Source: Adenanthera pavonina (Eukaryota > Streptophyta > Magnoliopsida > Fabales > Fabaceae). From it: a DNA stretch of 64,000 nt. The position numbers were made by a program, and so were the translations under genes. Where the stretch lies: positions 9,410,001 through 9,474,000 of the forward strand of contig JAIVEN010000014.1 in NCBI GenBank assembly GCA_026686845.1, given 5' to 3'. Shown one piece after another: positions 30,265 to 43,200 of the stretch (position 1 is the stretch's first letter; the number at the start of each line of letters is the position of its first letter). The notes under the pieces were generated by a model. It did not search any database. It was not told where the DNA came from and was given only the letters and a program-made list of their open reading frames with translations.

Positions 30265-32311
30265 GGATATGTTTGGGAGTTTAGTATGGAAAGGAATGGA
30301 ACGGTCATTAATAGAATAGAGTGGAATGAAATAGAATGGAATGAAAGAGAATATAATGTTCTATTGTTTGAGAGTTTTAAGATGAAAAGAAACTGTTTTA
30401 TTTAACCATTATTTGAAAGTTATTATAAAATTAATGAAAAGGAATAGTTTATGACATTTTCTTTTTCATATTATTCTTATAATTTAATTTAGATAAAAAA
30501 ATATGAAATTACTTTAAATTAAAAAAGTACAAAATGTTTTTGAATAAACTTCAAATATTTCCCCCAAGTAGCCTTTCCGCAATAAGATTTTTTTGTTATT
30601 CTTTATAAGTATATAAGATTACAATTACAATTTGTTAAGGAAAAAGATTATTCACCATTTTTAAATTTAAAGTCCATAATAGAAAAAAATAAAAATCCTC
30701 ACGCTATGAAGAGATTGGAAGGATAGCTCAATGTAGTTAAAAGACTAGAGGATAATTCTTTACAGTAAAGAAAATGGAAGTGATGAAGAAGAGATCAATG
30801 ATAAATATTATTAAAGATAAATGTGTTTTAATATGAATTGAGGTAATTTTATAAATGTAATATAAAACTTAAGTCATTCCATCCATAACCCCCCAATTTG
30901 GGGGAACAATAAAAATTGGGTTTTGGACAACTAAGAATGCTTGGGAGGCCCTTCCTTGCTAAGGGTGAGCATCAGTCTATATGGTTCAGTTTGGTGCCAA
31001 AATCACCTAAACTGACTAACCAAAATATGCATAATTTCTTGATTGAACCGAATCAAATTTTTCAGAAAATTGATTTTTTTCAAACCGATTTATAATGGTG
31101 TGGTTTTGGTTTGAAATTTCAGTTATTTCATTGTGAATTTCATTGCAGAAAAATAACTACATTCCCAAAAAAATACATTATGGATTTTGATTTAAACAAG
31201 AATATGTTCTCGGTAGCATTCAAACATAACCAGAAATTGAGAAGCAAATAAAAAAGAAGCCGGTAGATACTTAGATATGGAGTTTAATTTAAACCCACAT
31301 TTGGACTTTGATTTACACAACAACATTCATACGAAACCAAAAATTTATAAGCAAATCAAGAAAACTCAAATCTGCATTTTAGGCATACCTCAGGCTTTGA
31401 TGGAGAAAAGAAGACCAAGGTTGAGTAGAAGACAACTTAGAATTAGATCAAGACCATGGGCTTTGAGTCTTCGACGGAGAGAAGAACAAGGGCAACAAGG
31501 CGAGGTAGAGAGCATGAGGCAGCAGTGAGGCGAGGCGAGGCAGAGAGTATGAGGTAATGACGAGGTAAGGGAGAAACTTCTGATTTTTACATTGTGCGGC
31601 AGCAAACAGAGGGAGAGTGCTATGCGGCGAAGACAAGAACAACAATAGAGAGAGTGAGGCACTGAGGCACAACCAATCGTTGACGGTGAGGGAGAGAAGA
31701 GGTGAAAAGGAAGAGAGAACAGCATGATAGCTTAGAGAGTAAGGTGCTGATTGAGAGTTGAGTGACGACAATGAGGGAGAGAAGATGAAAAAACGCAAAG
31801 AAGAAGACTAAAATAGTGAGGGAGAGATGAGAGAGTGAGGACGGAGCATGGAGGTCAAGAGGTGAGAGATTTGATGGTTGAGGCACATTTACCATGACAT
31901 TAGGGTTAGGGATTGTGTGAGGCTTAAGGGAGAATGGGCTTTTAAAGTCTTAATGGACCTTGCATAGAATTGACTTATTTGGGCTTGGTTTAGTGTTTTT
32001 TAAGTTTTTTTATATATTAATATATTTATATATATTGATTAATTATTCGGTCTATTTGGTTCTCAAGACTAAAGACCGAACTGAACCTTTTAGACTAAAA
32101 TTAAAAAAAAAAAATCAAACCGAATAAATCGAACCAAATAGACCAAATTTAATTTGGTTCAGTTCGGTGATCGATTTCGGTTCGGTTTTGCTCACCCCTG
32201 TCCCTTGCCATTCCATTCCATTATAAAAAGATCCATCCAAATAATGGTCTACTTCCTTTGACCATTCCACTCTCTTTCATTCAATCAAGAAAAAAACTCC
32301 CAAACATAATG
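30265..32311. mobile_element. Harbinger/Tourist-like element, copy 2, interrupted
   Basis: TAA flanks it (30262-30264 and 32312-32314). Its ends GGATATGTTTGGGAGTTT and the complement of ACTCCCAAACATAATG form terminal inverted repeats. The first ~690 bp aligns with 17814-18490. A hAT-like element interrupts it; without that it is about 0.8 kb. Confidence 0.7.
30960..32200. mobile_element. hAT-like non-autonomous element nested in copy 2
   Basis: The 12-bp ends TAAGGGTGAGCA and the complement of TGCTCACCCCTG (CAGGGGTGAGCA) are inverted repeats. The flanks TTCCTTGC (30952-30959) and TCCCTTGC (32201-32208) match at 7 of 8 positions, fitting the 8-bp hAT duplication. Subterminal GGTTCGGTTT-type motifs occur at both ends. 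The middle (31380-31880) is a strand-asymmetric purine-rich block with GAGGCGAGGCAGAG repeats. No transposase was seen. Confidence 0.75.
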
Positions 32312-32314
32312 TAA

Positions 32315-34099
32315 AGTTGATAAGAAATGATAGGCCTTATGGACCAATTCAAAGAACCTCCATTAACAGAAAAAAAAAATATAAGAATCTGGACCTATTA
32401 CAAGAAAAGTAAAATGGATAAGACATATGAAGCACCGATACTTCAAAAAAATAGCTTACTTGTATCCGATACATGATATGATATTTATATTGTATTTGTG
32501 CATACATATCCATTCGTACCACTTTATACTTATCTATACTACTTCAAATTTTTACATTAAAATAAAACTATTTGAAATTGTTATAAATATTTTATGGTTT
32601 ATTTTAACATGTATACTATATTTTTAAAAATATTTAATACCAATTTTTATCTTAGGTAAATTTATTAATTATACATATAAATAATTATATAAATAATATT
32701 TACATGTATAAATATTTCTAGCACCAGTATCCTAAAATTTTAAAAATTATCATATCATATCTGATTCACGTACCTATATTGATGTTACATAGGATAAGAC
32801 CAAAGATTGTTAACAAAATATGAAGCAAAAATATAAAGAAGAGTGCATTGCAAGACATCCAAAAGACTTTTACATATACTCAAGTTGCAATTGAAACTCT
32901 TAAACACCAATTAAACCTAGAGTCAACTGAAGACAATTCTTGAAAAATCCCATTTTAAGAAAAGACACTCCTTAGATTTTTTTTTCTTGATAATGAAATA
33001 GAAAAATCAACTAGGATGAATTCTGCAAGCTATTAGACCACAATAAAAGTTTTGCAAATTACACAAAGAAGGAGATGAGAGGAATGATAATAATGTGAAG
33101 AATCTAATTGAAGAGCAATGTTGTAGGTTAACTTCATCCAATTTACAACATGAATTACATTAGTGGGATTCTATTATCTCTTTCCAAATATAATAAATAA
33201 TGATAGGAGCTTCAATAGTAATAAATTTATCAGAGAAATGAAGTAAAAAAGCTTAATCCAATAATTAAAATCAAATGTGGATATTTTTATAGCCCAAAGA
33301 AGAACTGAACCAAACACCTCTTGAAAAATCTCAATTTAAGAAAATACACTCCTTAGATTTCACAACTACAAAAGAAACAAGATTGATCAATATTCAAATG
33401 ATGCTCCATTAAAATGACCTTCAATGAAAGGGAGTTAGTTATGAGTTTCCACAAAAAAAGTAACACTTCTTCAGGAAATTTAAGTTTCCACAAGAACTTT
33501 CAAGGAAGGACTACAAGAGTGAAAATCTTTTATTAATAAATTATGTGCTTTCAAAACTGAGCAATTACCATGATGAAAAGGTTTCCATTTAGGCTTGTCT
33601 TGGGCATTTGGAAGTAAGGAAAAAGGCAAATTGATAATGGTAGAAGCATTCTAGGAAGAATAGCGTTCTTAAATAAGATGTTTTTATTATCTTATATTTC
33701 AATGTTGGATATAGTTTCACTTTTTAAATTCATATAATTTGTTTTAAATAATGAGTTATGTGAGTTGGTTCGCATGATGCGTCATCATATTCCTGGTAGG
33801 TTATATTGATAATGTTCTAAGTGAGTTTGTCCAACTCTTCTTTTAGATTATTTAGTGCTTGATAGGAAAATATTTGGGCTAGTATTATAAAAAAAATATT
33901 TAGGCTGGAAAAAATAAGTTTGCAAATATACTTTTAGTTAACTTTGCAGTGCTTGCTTAATTTAGTTTTTTTTTAGATCAAATTATGCTTTTAAACTTCA
34001 TTTTTTACAGTAAAAGTGTTTGGTAATTTACAAATGGTATTTTTGAAAAATAAAAATGGGTTAAATTATAGTTTTAAAAAATGAGGGGGAAAATTATTT
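32315..34099. other. AT-rich intergenic DNA with a short direct repeat
   Basis: No gene was recognised. About 40 bp around CTTGAAAAATCCCATTTTAA / CACTCCTTAGATTT at 32938-32980 recurs diverged at 33320-33362, perhaps a decayed retroelement piece. Confidence 0.45.
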
Positions 34100-34702
34100 G
34101 GGCTTGTTTGGTTTTCAGATTTGCAAAAAATGAAATTTGTAGAAATAAAGTTTAGGTAAAGTAAGTTTTCTATAGGTTATATGTTTAGATATTATTTCTA
34201 CAAAAATAAATTTGACTTTAAACTTATTTGAATGATAAAAGTTAAAAATACTTTTAAATATATGATATAAAGTCGTTATTCCACTCCTTTTTCAAAACCA
34301 TGATTTTGCTAACCAAAAAGTAACTTTTCCCATTTTTTTCCAAAATCATAGTTTAACTTATTTTTCATTTTTCAAAAAAGTAGTTTGTAAATTACTGAAC
34401 GCCCTTGTTGTGAAAAATGAAGTTTGCAACCATGGTTTGATTTATAAAAAGGTAAAATAAATAAGCCTAAATTGGTTAGCAAAATCTTAGTTTTGGAAAA
34501 GGAAATACTATTTCATATTATACATTTAAAAGTACTTTTAACTTTTAGTATTCAAACAGACTTAAAAATCAAACTTACCTTTATAAAAAGAATATTTAAA
34601 TATAATAATTTACAACAAACCTACTTTACTTAAATTTTATTTTATTTTCTCAAATTTCATTTATTCTAACTTACTTTGACAAATTTAAAAACCAAATGAG
34701 CC
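34100..34702. mobile_element. Foldback-type element (long inverted repeat)
   Basis: The left end GGGCTTGTTTGGTTTTCAG and the right end AACCAAATGAGCC open inverted arms of more than 200 bp. Matching internal blocks include TTAAAAATACTTTTAAATAT on the left and ACATTTAAAAGTACTTTTAA on the right. The centre is itself palindromic (GATTTTGCTAACCAA and TTGGTTAGCAAAATC). The single strand could fold almost end to end. Confidence 0.7.
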
Positions 34703-35093
34703 TATATTTGTTTCATTTTAAAACATTTTTCAGTAAACTAATTTTTATCTCTAAATGTACTTTTAATTAACAGGCTAAAAAAATTATTTTTTAGTTTATA
34801 AACATATTTTGATCATATAATCATTTTGTCAAATTTACTTTTACAATAAAAAATATCCAAACATAAATTATATTATAATAAACTTATATTTATTAAAATT
34901 TTATTTTTATAAATTGGAAATCAAACGGTTTTTGTGTGAATTCCATTCACAGGTAAAAGAGAATGGAAACAAATGTCATTGGCAAACAGTGTTGCTTGTT
35001 ATGTAGCCCATCGTTGAATAAATGAGAAATGACGTATTGACGTAGCACTAGCATCCCTGTCTCGTGACAAATCGCATCCCACTGCCAAATGAA

Positions 35094-35137
35094 AATCCCA
35101 AAATGAAGTTTATTAAAAAAAAAAATCCCAAAATGAA
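35094..35137. repeat. Micro-insertion with 14-bp direct repeats
   Basis: AATCCCAAAATGAA at 35094-35107 and 35124-35137 flanks 16 bp, GTTTATTAAAAAAAAA, with the A-run against the right copy. Confidence 0.75.
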
Positions 35138-36473
35138 CGGTTGATCTTGGTTGTGGAAGTTCTCGACGGTTGTAATCCGGGGGATACCAAATGCTTCATG
35201 TTCCACATTTTTGATAATCTATATTGGGCCTAACCCAAAAAAATTGGGCATATTATCTAGGCCGCAGGCCAATCACTGTCTCGGCCTAACTCTATTGGAT
35301 TTAAAAAATATATTTTATAGGAACTCATTTAAAAATTTAATTTTTAAATGCTAAATTATAATTTATATGGACTTGGATAAACATTGTATCTTTACACATA
35401 TTATATAAGTTTTTCAACAATGTTTTTGAAAATAAAGTGGTCAAACAACTGAAGAAAACCCCCCTTCGCCCAACTTGATAAAAAATTGAACTGGGCCCAA
35501 AAAAAACTGCAAATGAGACAAAAAGGACATGTGAATATGAGAATGAGAAATTTATAGATAAAATTTTATATATCAAAACCAAATTACGTTTAATTCTAGC
35601 TCAATGATCAATGAGGTTATATTATTGCACATCTTTTAATGCATAAACCTTATGGTATATACTTTTGATGATCTACCTTTTTAATAAGACACAGGGACAT
35701 AGATTAAGGATGAGAATTGAAGTTAGTTAACTATTTTATTTTTTAAAAAATTACAATATTTTTTTTAAAATTACTCTGATTAAATCTCTGTCTCTTGTTT
35801 TTTTTCCTTAATTGTATATAAGTATTTTTTAGTAATGCATAATAAATACTACATTATATTTTAAAAATAGTCATATATTTAAAATTAAAATAAAAAACTT
35901 TATATTTACAACCAAATCGAGTATAATAGACAAGAAACTCATAATATATTATATTAATTTATATAATAATGGGCACAGCTTGAATTAAAGGATAAAGAAA
36001 GAGATTCACATTAACTTGGAAGTGAAATTTATATCCTCTTTAAGAAAATATACTTATGTCGATTGTCTTACAAATTTATGTATGCAAAAGCTTCATGGGA
36101 TTGAACTTTTGGGCAATCAATTGAATTTTTTGGATCTCCATCTTGGAAGCTAAGTGACTTCTTGTAAGCATAGGTATCCTGAACCAAAATGACACTTAAT
36201 ACACTATAAATTCGATGATACCTAGTGTATTAATTTTTCAGCATTCAAAACTTACTTAAGATGCCTAGGTATCTAATTGATTTTTCTTTTCTGATGTGAA
36301 GTTTTTTTTTTATCCTTTATTATACTTATTAAAGATATCACTTACAAATATATAAGAATTAGTTATAAATTTAAGAGAATTAATTGACTATCTAACTATA
36401 TTTCATTTGTTCCAAGTTGATTTGTAATTATTTATCATAGATTTCCAACTGATTCTCATATATTTGCATCCTC

Positions 36474-36501
36474 AATTTCATGGGCAAAAAAAGAATTTCA
36501 T
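36474..36501. repeat. Micro-insertion with 8-bp direct repeats
   Basis: AATTTCAT at 36474-36481 and 36494-36501 flanks GGGCAAAAAAAG (12 bp). The short repeat makes chance more likely here. Confidence 0.45.
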
Positions 36502-37225
36502 ATAAAAAAATATTTCCAATTAGGTACTCAAGTATCTTGTGGTAATTAGGTAAATTTAGGGCCTGTTTGACAGTATTTTCTATTTTTTGTTCTAAAAAAT
36601 AGTTTTGTAAAACTGTTTTATTTTGAAAATAAGAAAATAAAAAAAATCTGTTTAAATAATTATTCTCAAAATTATAACTAGTGAGTAATAAATGAGTTAT
36701 TCAAAATTTATAACTTTACCATTAATGAGGTGAATGTTTCTCACATTTCCTTGTATTTTTCAGAATAAAAACTGTTTAGGTGTTTTAAATTTTCTGTTCT
36801 TTTATTTTTCTATTTTTTAAAACAATTTATAAAAAATAAGTTTATCAAACAAATTTTATGAGTATACAGTCTTCAGAAACAGAATCAGGGTCTTAGATAT
36901 TTTTTTGGAAATATTTTTTTTGGGTGCTCAAGTGAAATTTTTCCTATATATTTCCAACGATGAGTTTTTTTTTTTGGGACTTATCCCGGCCTTGACGAAG
37001 CGGCCTAAACTACTCACTAGACGGACACAGCCAACTACTCCTTTGCCGCTTTCCATCTTCCTTCTCAACATCGCTTAGCTGAAAGTTGAAATCCACATAG
37101 TGAAGTGTGTAAAATTCAGAATTTGTCTCACTTTCCGACTTCTCACTTCAATAACTTCTTCCACATAGCCCTGCGCTTTTTCTCTACTCTCCTCCTGTTC
37201 TTCTCGGCTCCAAAAATTAGAAAAG

Positions 37226-40200
37226 ATGGAGAACCTTAATCTAACCCTAATATCTTCTCCAAAACCAGCGTTGCTGGGGCATTGTCCTGCAAGAAACTCC
37301 ACTAAAGACTTCTTTAAAAGAAAGCCTTTTTCATTTGGAAGTGCAATAACCGCGCCTCCTTATTCTAGATATTTCGTGTCTGCTCTTTCTCGTTCTCACG
37401 TTACCCGGGCTGCTGCTAAACCCCATCACAACCCAAAATCTGGTAAATCTCTTGTTCTGTTCCTTTGGTGCAATGTTCATTATCGTGGTTAAAGTAACAA
37501 TTCAAGGATTACAGTCTTTTCATTAGATTATATTGAATTGTGTTGACGGTTGAATGCTGGTTCTTCTGGTTTTATAATGTATAGTAAGAGTTATCAGAAG
37601 ATTATATCGTTTAATGCTGTGTTTTTGATCTGCTAAATTTAGATTCTTGGAGGTCTAAGTCTTTCATAAGTCATGCAAACAAATTTGCGTATACCAATTA
37701 TGTTCTAAGTACTTAGCATCCGTGCAAGGGGGTCATTATGATCCATGTAGAAAGTAGAGTTGTTCTCAAATATTTCTAGATGAAATGATGAATAGGTTGG
37801 AGATTCCTCTTGCATTGTCTACTATACTATTAGATGTAGCAAGTGGTGATGACTGATGAGCGAGGATTAATTGGTTTTTTATACTTTTCCGAACTGAAGG
37901 TGATAACTTTTTTATTTGACGTGCTTCCATGGTAAAACATGCATTGAATTGATCTCAGCACACTTTCAAATTTGGTAATTATATCTGTGATATATTTCTC
38001 CTTCCCCTCTTGGTTTTGGATTAACAAATATGTTTGGTATAAACTACATGTTTCTCAATCTTCTCCATTCATCTATTTTGAGGCATAATATAAGACTTGC
38101 TAAGATTACAGCGCAGGAGAAGTTGATAGTGGAGCATTTTGCGAGCATTTCTTCATCAAGTAGTCAAGAAACATCATCAATTGGAGTTAACCCACAATAT
38201 TCAGTACCACCTCCGTCCTCAACTATGTAATCAACTAATCTTTTGAACATTCTATCTTTTTTTCATTCTACATTTATGTTGTTTAGTTTTCTCAAATTTG
38301 TTGTTAGAGGAAAGAGATATATTTGTCCACACCCGGCCCCCCCACCACATATTTGATTTCCTTTTCCTTAAAATTTCACATTCCTGTTTCTCTGTTCAAT
38401 ATATTTCTAGAGGGTCACCACTGTTCTGGATTGGTGTTGGTGTTGGGCTATCTGCACTTTTTTCTTGGGTGAGAACTTTAATCAAACTCAGTTTAATACA
38501 TATCAATTGGCCTTCTCTTTGCTGGCTGTTTAATGAGTTAAGTATTTTGCAGGTATCTACAAGAGTAAAGGTGAGTGTCAATTTCTTGCAACACATGGGC
38601 ATAAGCTGGTGCGTTCTGTGTTTACTGTAATTATGGCCATATGATAATTAACAACTTATGTCTCTTCTGTAGAGAGTAGTTAGCTGTTAGATGTAACCCC
38701 CTGCCACGGGTTGGATAACCCATTTCAGAAATCATTTTCATTTACAGTCAGCTAGATTTACAGTCGCAGCAAGATTTCCTTTAATTATAGAAAGAAATTG
38801 GTTGACTTTTCAATGCTTCCGATCTCAGTCAATAGCTTTCTTCCAGAACATGCTTCTGCTTTCAAAGTGAAACAAGTAAACCATAATAGTATGATTCAAA
38901 TTCTAAAGGATGTTTATGTTATGCTTAAATAGGGTTTTACGTACAAAGTAAGTAATCATCTATAATCTGCGAAGGACTCAGAAGGCTGATTGAGATATGT
39001 ATATTCACTGAAGAACACTGCATTATCGGGAAATTGATTTCAAATTTGTAAGAGTAAATCTTCTAATGCAGCGGTTTTTTAATTTGTATGGAAAGACCAC
39101 TGGTTGGTCTAACCTGACTAAAATTTTCCTTATTTCTCATTTATGCCTATGAACCTCAGCAAGAAATGTTCTGCATACTTATCATCTCCCTTTTTTCCTT
39201 AATTTGCATCCTCCCAAATAAGTTGTTTTCTTTTGGATAATAATGTTTGTTTGGAAGTTGGATGGTTTTCTCCCATGTGTTCTTTTTGTTCATATTTCTT
39301 TTCTTTAGGGGGATTCCTGATCCTTCTGTTCTTCTATACTTGAATTTTCTTTTAGTGAAATCTTATTTTATAAAAGGTGTGCTATTTTTTGTTTTTCAAA
39401 AGCTTATATTTTCTTGGCATAGTTTAGAAGTGCTCACGAGAAAGGATGGAATAGAAAGGGAGGAAATGGAATGGAAAGGAAGTACATTTCCTTGTTTGGG
39501 TGGTTAATGAGAGAAGGAAGGGCAAGGGAATTGGAAAAAAGGTTATAACTTGGAGTTAAAATTCTAATGTGATGCATGTAAATTTCTCTAATTAATTCAG
39601 CTTGGGATTGGGTGTAGAGTTTAAAGTTACATTTTTGTTGATTATGTCATAAGGGAACTGTTGTATTGCTATTCCAACTCTCAAAATTTGAAATTTTCAT
39701 AGAAGGAAAACTATCCTCTTCCATCCTATTATTAACCCCCTCTTCAAACACACTCGTAGAGAGAATATGTTATAGTTTTTGTCATCATTATTTATTTCTT
39801 TCTCCTAGTTTATTTATTTGCTTTTTTCAATCAGAGAAAAAGTTGTGCTTGTTGCTTCCAATGTAATTTCTTTGCTAGTTCATTATCAAAAGTGGGTTTT
39901 CCTTCCATAATATTTTATTGGCGAAAGTATATTTTTAATCCCTTAATCATGTTTCATTTTAGTCCTTTAACTTTCAAAATATAATCAAAACGTTTTTTAT
40001 GATTAACATCATTAACTATATTAACATAAATTGCTGAAAAAACATTCTTAAATGCTAACAAAGCATTTTATAATGCTTACATATTTATCCGTGACAATAA
40101 AAATCCTTAGATTAAGGTTTTTGTTTAGAAGTCGGATATAACAACAACAACAACGACATTAGCCTAATCTCACTATGTGGGGTCGCCTACATGGATCATA

Positions 40201-43200
40201 TGACGCCAATGTGCTCTATCAAACACCATCTCCTGAAATAAATCATTTCTTAAAAGATTATTCATTATAACTTCCCTTAGTGTCCTTTTTGGTCTTCATT
40301 TACGTCTTTTAATAGGGCTCCAAGCCATTTGATCAACTCTCCTCATTGGCTTTTCTTGCCCTCTTCTTTGTACATGCCCAAACCATCTTAAACGATTTTC
40401 CACCATTTTCTCCTCGATAGGTGCTATTCAAACTTTCTTTCGTATAAAGTCATTTCGTATCTTATCCAATTTTGTTTGACCACACATCCATTTCAACATT
40501 CTCATCTCTGTTACTCCTATTTTATGCTCTTTTCAAAACCCAACGTTCACTACCATATAGCATCGTTGGCCTTATAACTGTTTGATAAAATTTTCTTTTA
40601 AGCTTAGTAGGTACCTTGCGATCATAAATAACTCCTGATGCTTTCCTCTATTTTAATCACCCAGCTTGGATCCTATGCATAACATCCCCATCAATTTCAC
40701 CATCACTCTGTAAAATCGACCCCAAATATCTAAACTTTGACACTTCTTGAATGATTTGTTCTCCAATTTTTACCTCTGAATCATTTCTAATTGGCCTCTT
40801 ATTAAATTTGTAATGCATATATTCCGTCTTGCTTCTACTCAAGCAGAAACATTTTGATTCCAAAATGTCTCCCTATAACTCAAGTTTAGAGTTGACCTCT
40901 TCGTTTGGGTTCTCAATTAAAACTATATCATTTGCGAAGAGCATACACTTTAGAATTTTTTCCTGTATATGATCTGTTAGAACATTCAAAATCAGATCAA
41001 ACAGGTATGGACTCAAAGAAGATCCTTGATGTAAGCCTATCATTATAAGAAAGTCCTTTGTCACACCTCTAGGGGTTTTTATACTTGTTGTTGCCCCTTT
41101 ATACATATCCTTTATAGCTCGAATATAAGCCACAGGGGCACCTTTCTTCTCCATTGCTTTCCATAATACATCTCTTGGTACTCTATTATAAGTTTTTTCT
41201 AAATCAATGAAAACCATATGTAGGTCTTTCTCTTTACTCCGATATCTTTCAATCAAATCCCTTAATAAATAAATAGCCTCTGTTGTAGACCGTCCTGACA
41301 TAAATTCAAATTGGTTTTCTGAAATACGGGACTCTTTTCTGAATTTATGCTCAATCACTCTTTCCCAAAGTTTCATGGTGTAACTCATGAGTTTTATCCC
41401 TCGATAATTAGCATAATTATGAATATCCCCCTTATTTTTGTATATTGGAATTAGAGTGCTCTTTCTCTATTCATCTGGCATTTCCTTGGATTTTAAAATC
41501 TCGTTAAGTAACTTAGTGAGTCACAAAAGATAAAACCCCCTTCTCTGTTAAGCACTTCCAAACTTCGATAGGAATACCATCGGGATCAATAGCTTTACTA
41601 TTATCTATTTTTTTAAGAGCTTCTTTCACCTCTTCAACTCGAATTCTACGATAGAAACTCAAATTGAGATCATCTTCATGAGTTGTTAATCCTTTGGTAT
41701 CAATAGTCATATCTAATCCATTATTGAAAAGCTTATAAAAGTAGCTCTTCCATCTTTCTTTGATATTATCATCTATAACTAAAATTTTTCCTTCCTCATC
41801 CTTAATGCATTTTACTTGGTCCAAATCTCTTGACTTTCTTTCCCTTCTCTTGGAAATTTTGTAAATATTACGTTCACCATTCTTTGTTCCTAAATCCTGG
41901 TAGAATTCCTCAAAAGTTTTAGATCTAGCCTTGCCTACTGCTTTCTTAGTCTCCTTTTTAGCCAACCGATAACATTTCCAATTTTTATTGTTATTACACA
42001 AATGCAAGGCTTTGAAACATTCTTTCTTATGTTTGACCTTCTCCTGCACACTCTCATTCCACCGCCAAGATTCTTTATCTTTAGGTCTAAAACCTTTGAA
42101 TTCACCCAATATTGTTTTAGCGGTATTCCTGATTCTTTTAGCCATCTCATTCTACAAGATGTTAGCACTTCCTTGCAAGTCCCAATTATCTTCCTCCATA
42201 ACTTTTCTCGTAAATGTCACTTGTTTTTCACCTTTTAGTTGCCACCACTCAATCCTAGGATTTAAGGCTTTTCGACTTTTCAGTTTACAGTTTTTAACCA
42301 GTACATCAAGGACCAAGACTCTATGTTGTGAAGTTGAGCTCTCACCAGAGATTACTTTGCAATCTTTACAAGCTCTTTTATCTGAATTCCTTACCAAAAA
42401 GAAATCAATTTGCGACCTTTGGACTCCACTCTTATATGTGATTAAATGCTCCTTCCGCTTCCTGAAATAAGTGTTTACAATTGTGAGGTTGTAAGCCATT
42501 GAAAAATCAAGAATCAAATGCCCCTCCTCATTTACTTCTTTAAAACCATAACCACCATGAGCTCCCATATATTGGCCTGTCTCTTTTCCCACATGACCAT
42601 TAAGGTCTCCCCCCAATAAGGATCTTTTCCTCTTGTGGGATATCTCGGACCAAGCCCTTCAAATCTTCCCAAATTTTTTCCTTAATATGTGCTTCCAACC
42701 CTATTTGAGGTGCATAAACACTAATAACATTGAGAGTGTCATGTCCAATAGTCAATTTTAAGGATAAGATCCTATCTCCAATCCTTCTAACTCCTACCAC
42801 ATTCTTTTTCCAATCTTTATCTACAATAATACCAACTCCATTCCTTGCTCTAATCTTCCTTACGTATCAAAGTTTAAAAGTCGGATATTAATAATTATTT
42901 ATTTTTAATTTTTCAATTTAATTTAAAAATATATTAAGCTTAAGATTAATGAATATATAATAATATTAATGACTTGGTAATGAAAATTGACATGTCAATA
43001 TTGAATAATGCGAATGTGGGAATGCTTTGTTAGCATTTTCTGTAGATAGGAAAACTTTTGGTTATATTTTAAAAATTAAAGGATTAAAAAGAAACAAAAT
43101 AAAGTTAAGGGATTAAAATGACACTTAGTGTAAAGTTAAGGGACTAAAAGTATGCTTTTGCCTATTTTATTTTGTTTTATTAATTTTAATTGAAACAGTT

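Larger units (their letters stand above)
34703..36990. other. AT-rich intergenic DNA upstream of TIC40
   Basis: No gene was recognised. Two short duplications with A-rich inserts are listed separately. At 36554-36870 a possible decayed MITE begins GGGCCTGTTTGACAG, with an imperfect inverse at TTTATCAAACAAA. Confidence 0.5.
39920..43162. mobile_element. MULE-like element in TIC40 intron 4
   Basis: An exact 9-bp target duplication TATTTTATT flanks it (39911-39919 and 43163-43171). The terminal inverted repeats begin GGCGAAAGTATA and GGCAAAAGCATA and run through TTTTAATCCCTTAA-type sequence. Its original length without the nested LINE is about 0.5 kb, so it was a non-coding MULE-MITE. Confidence 0.85.

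Noticed and set aside
31390..31895. Three overlapping minus-strand ORFs of 91-116 codons rich in Ser and Leu
   Set aside because: They are the mirror of a purine-rich low-complexity block inside a hAT-like element; no domain and all frames stay open for the same reason.
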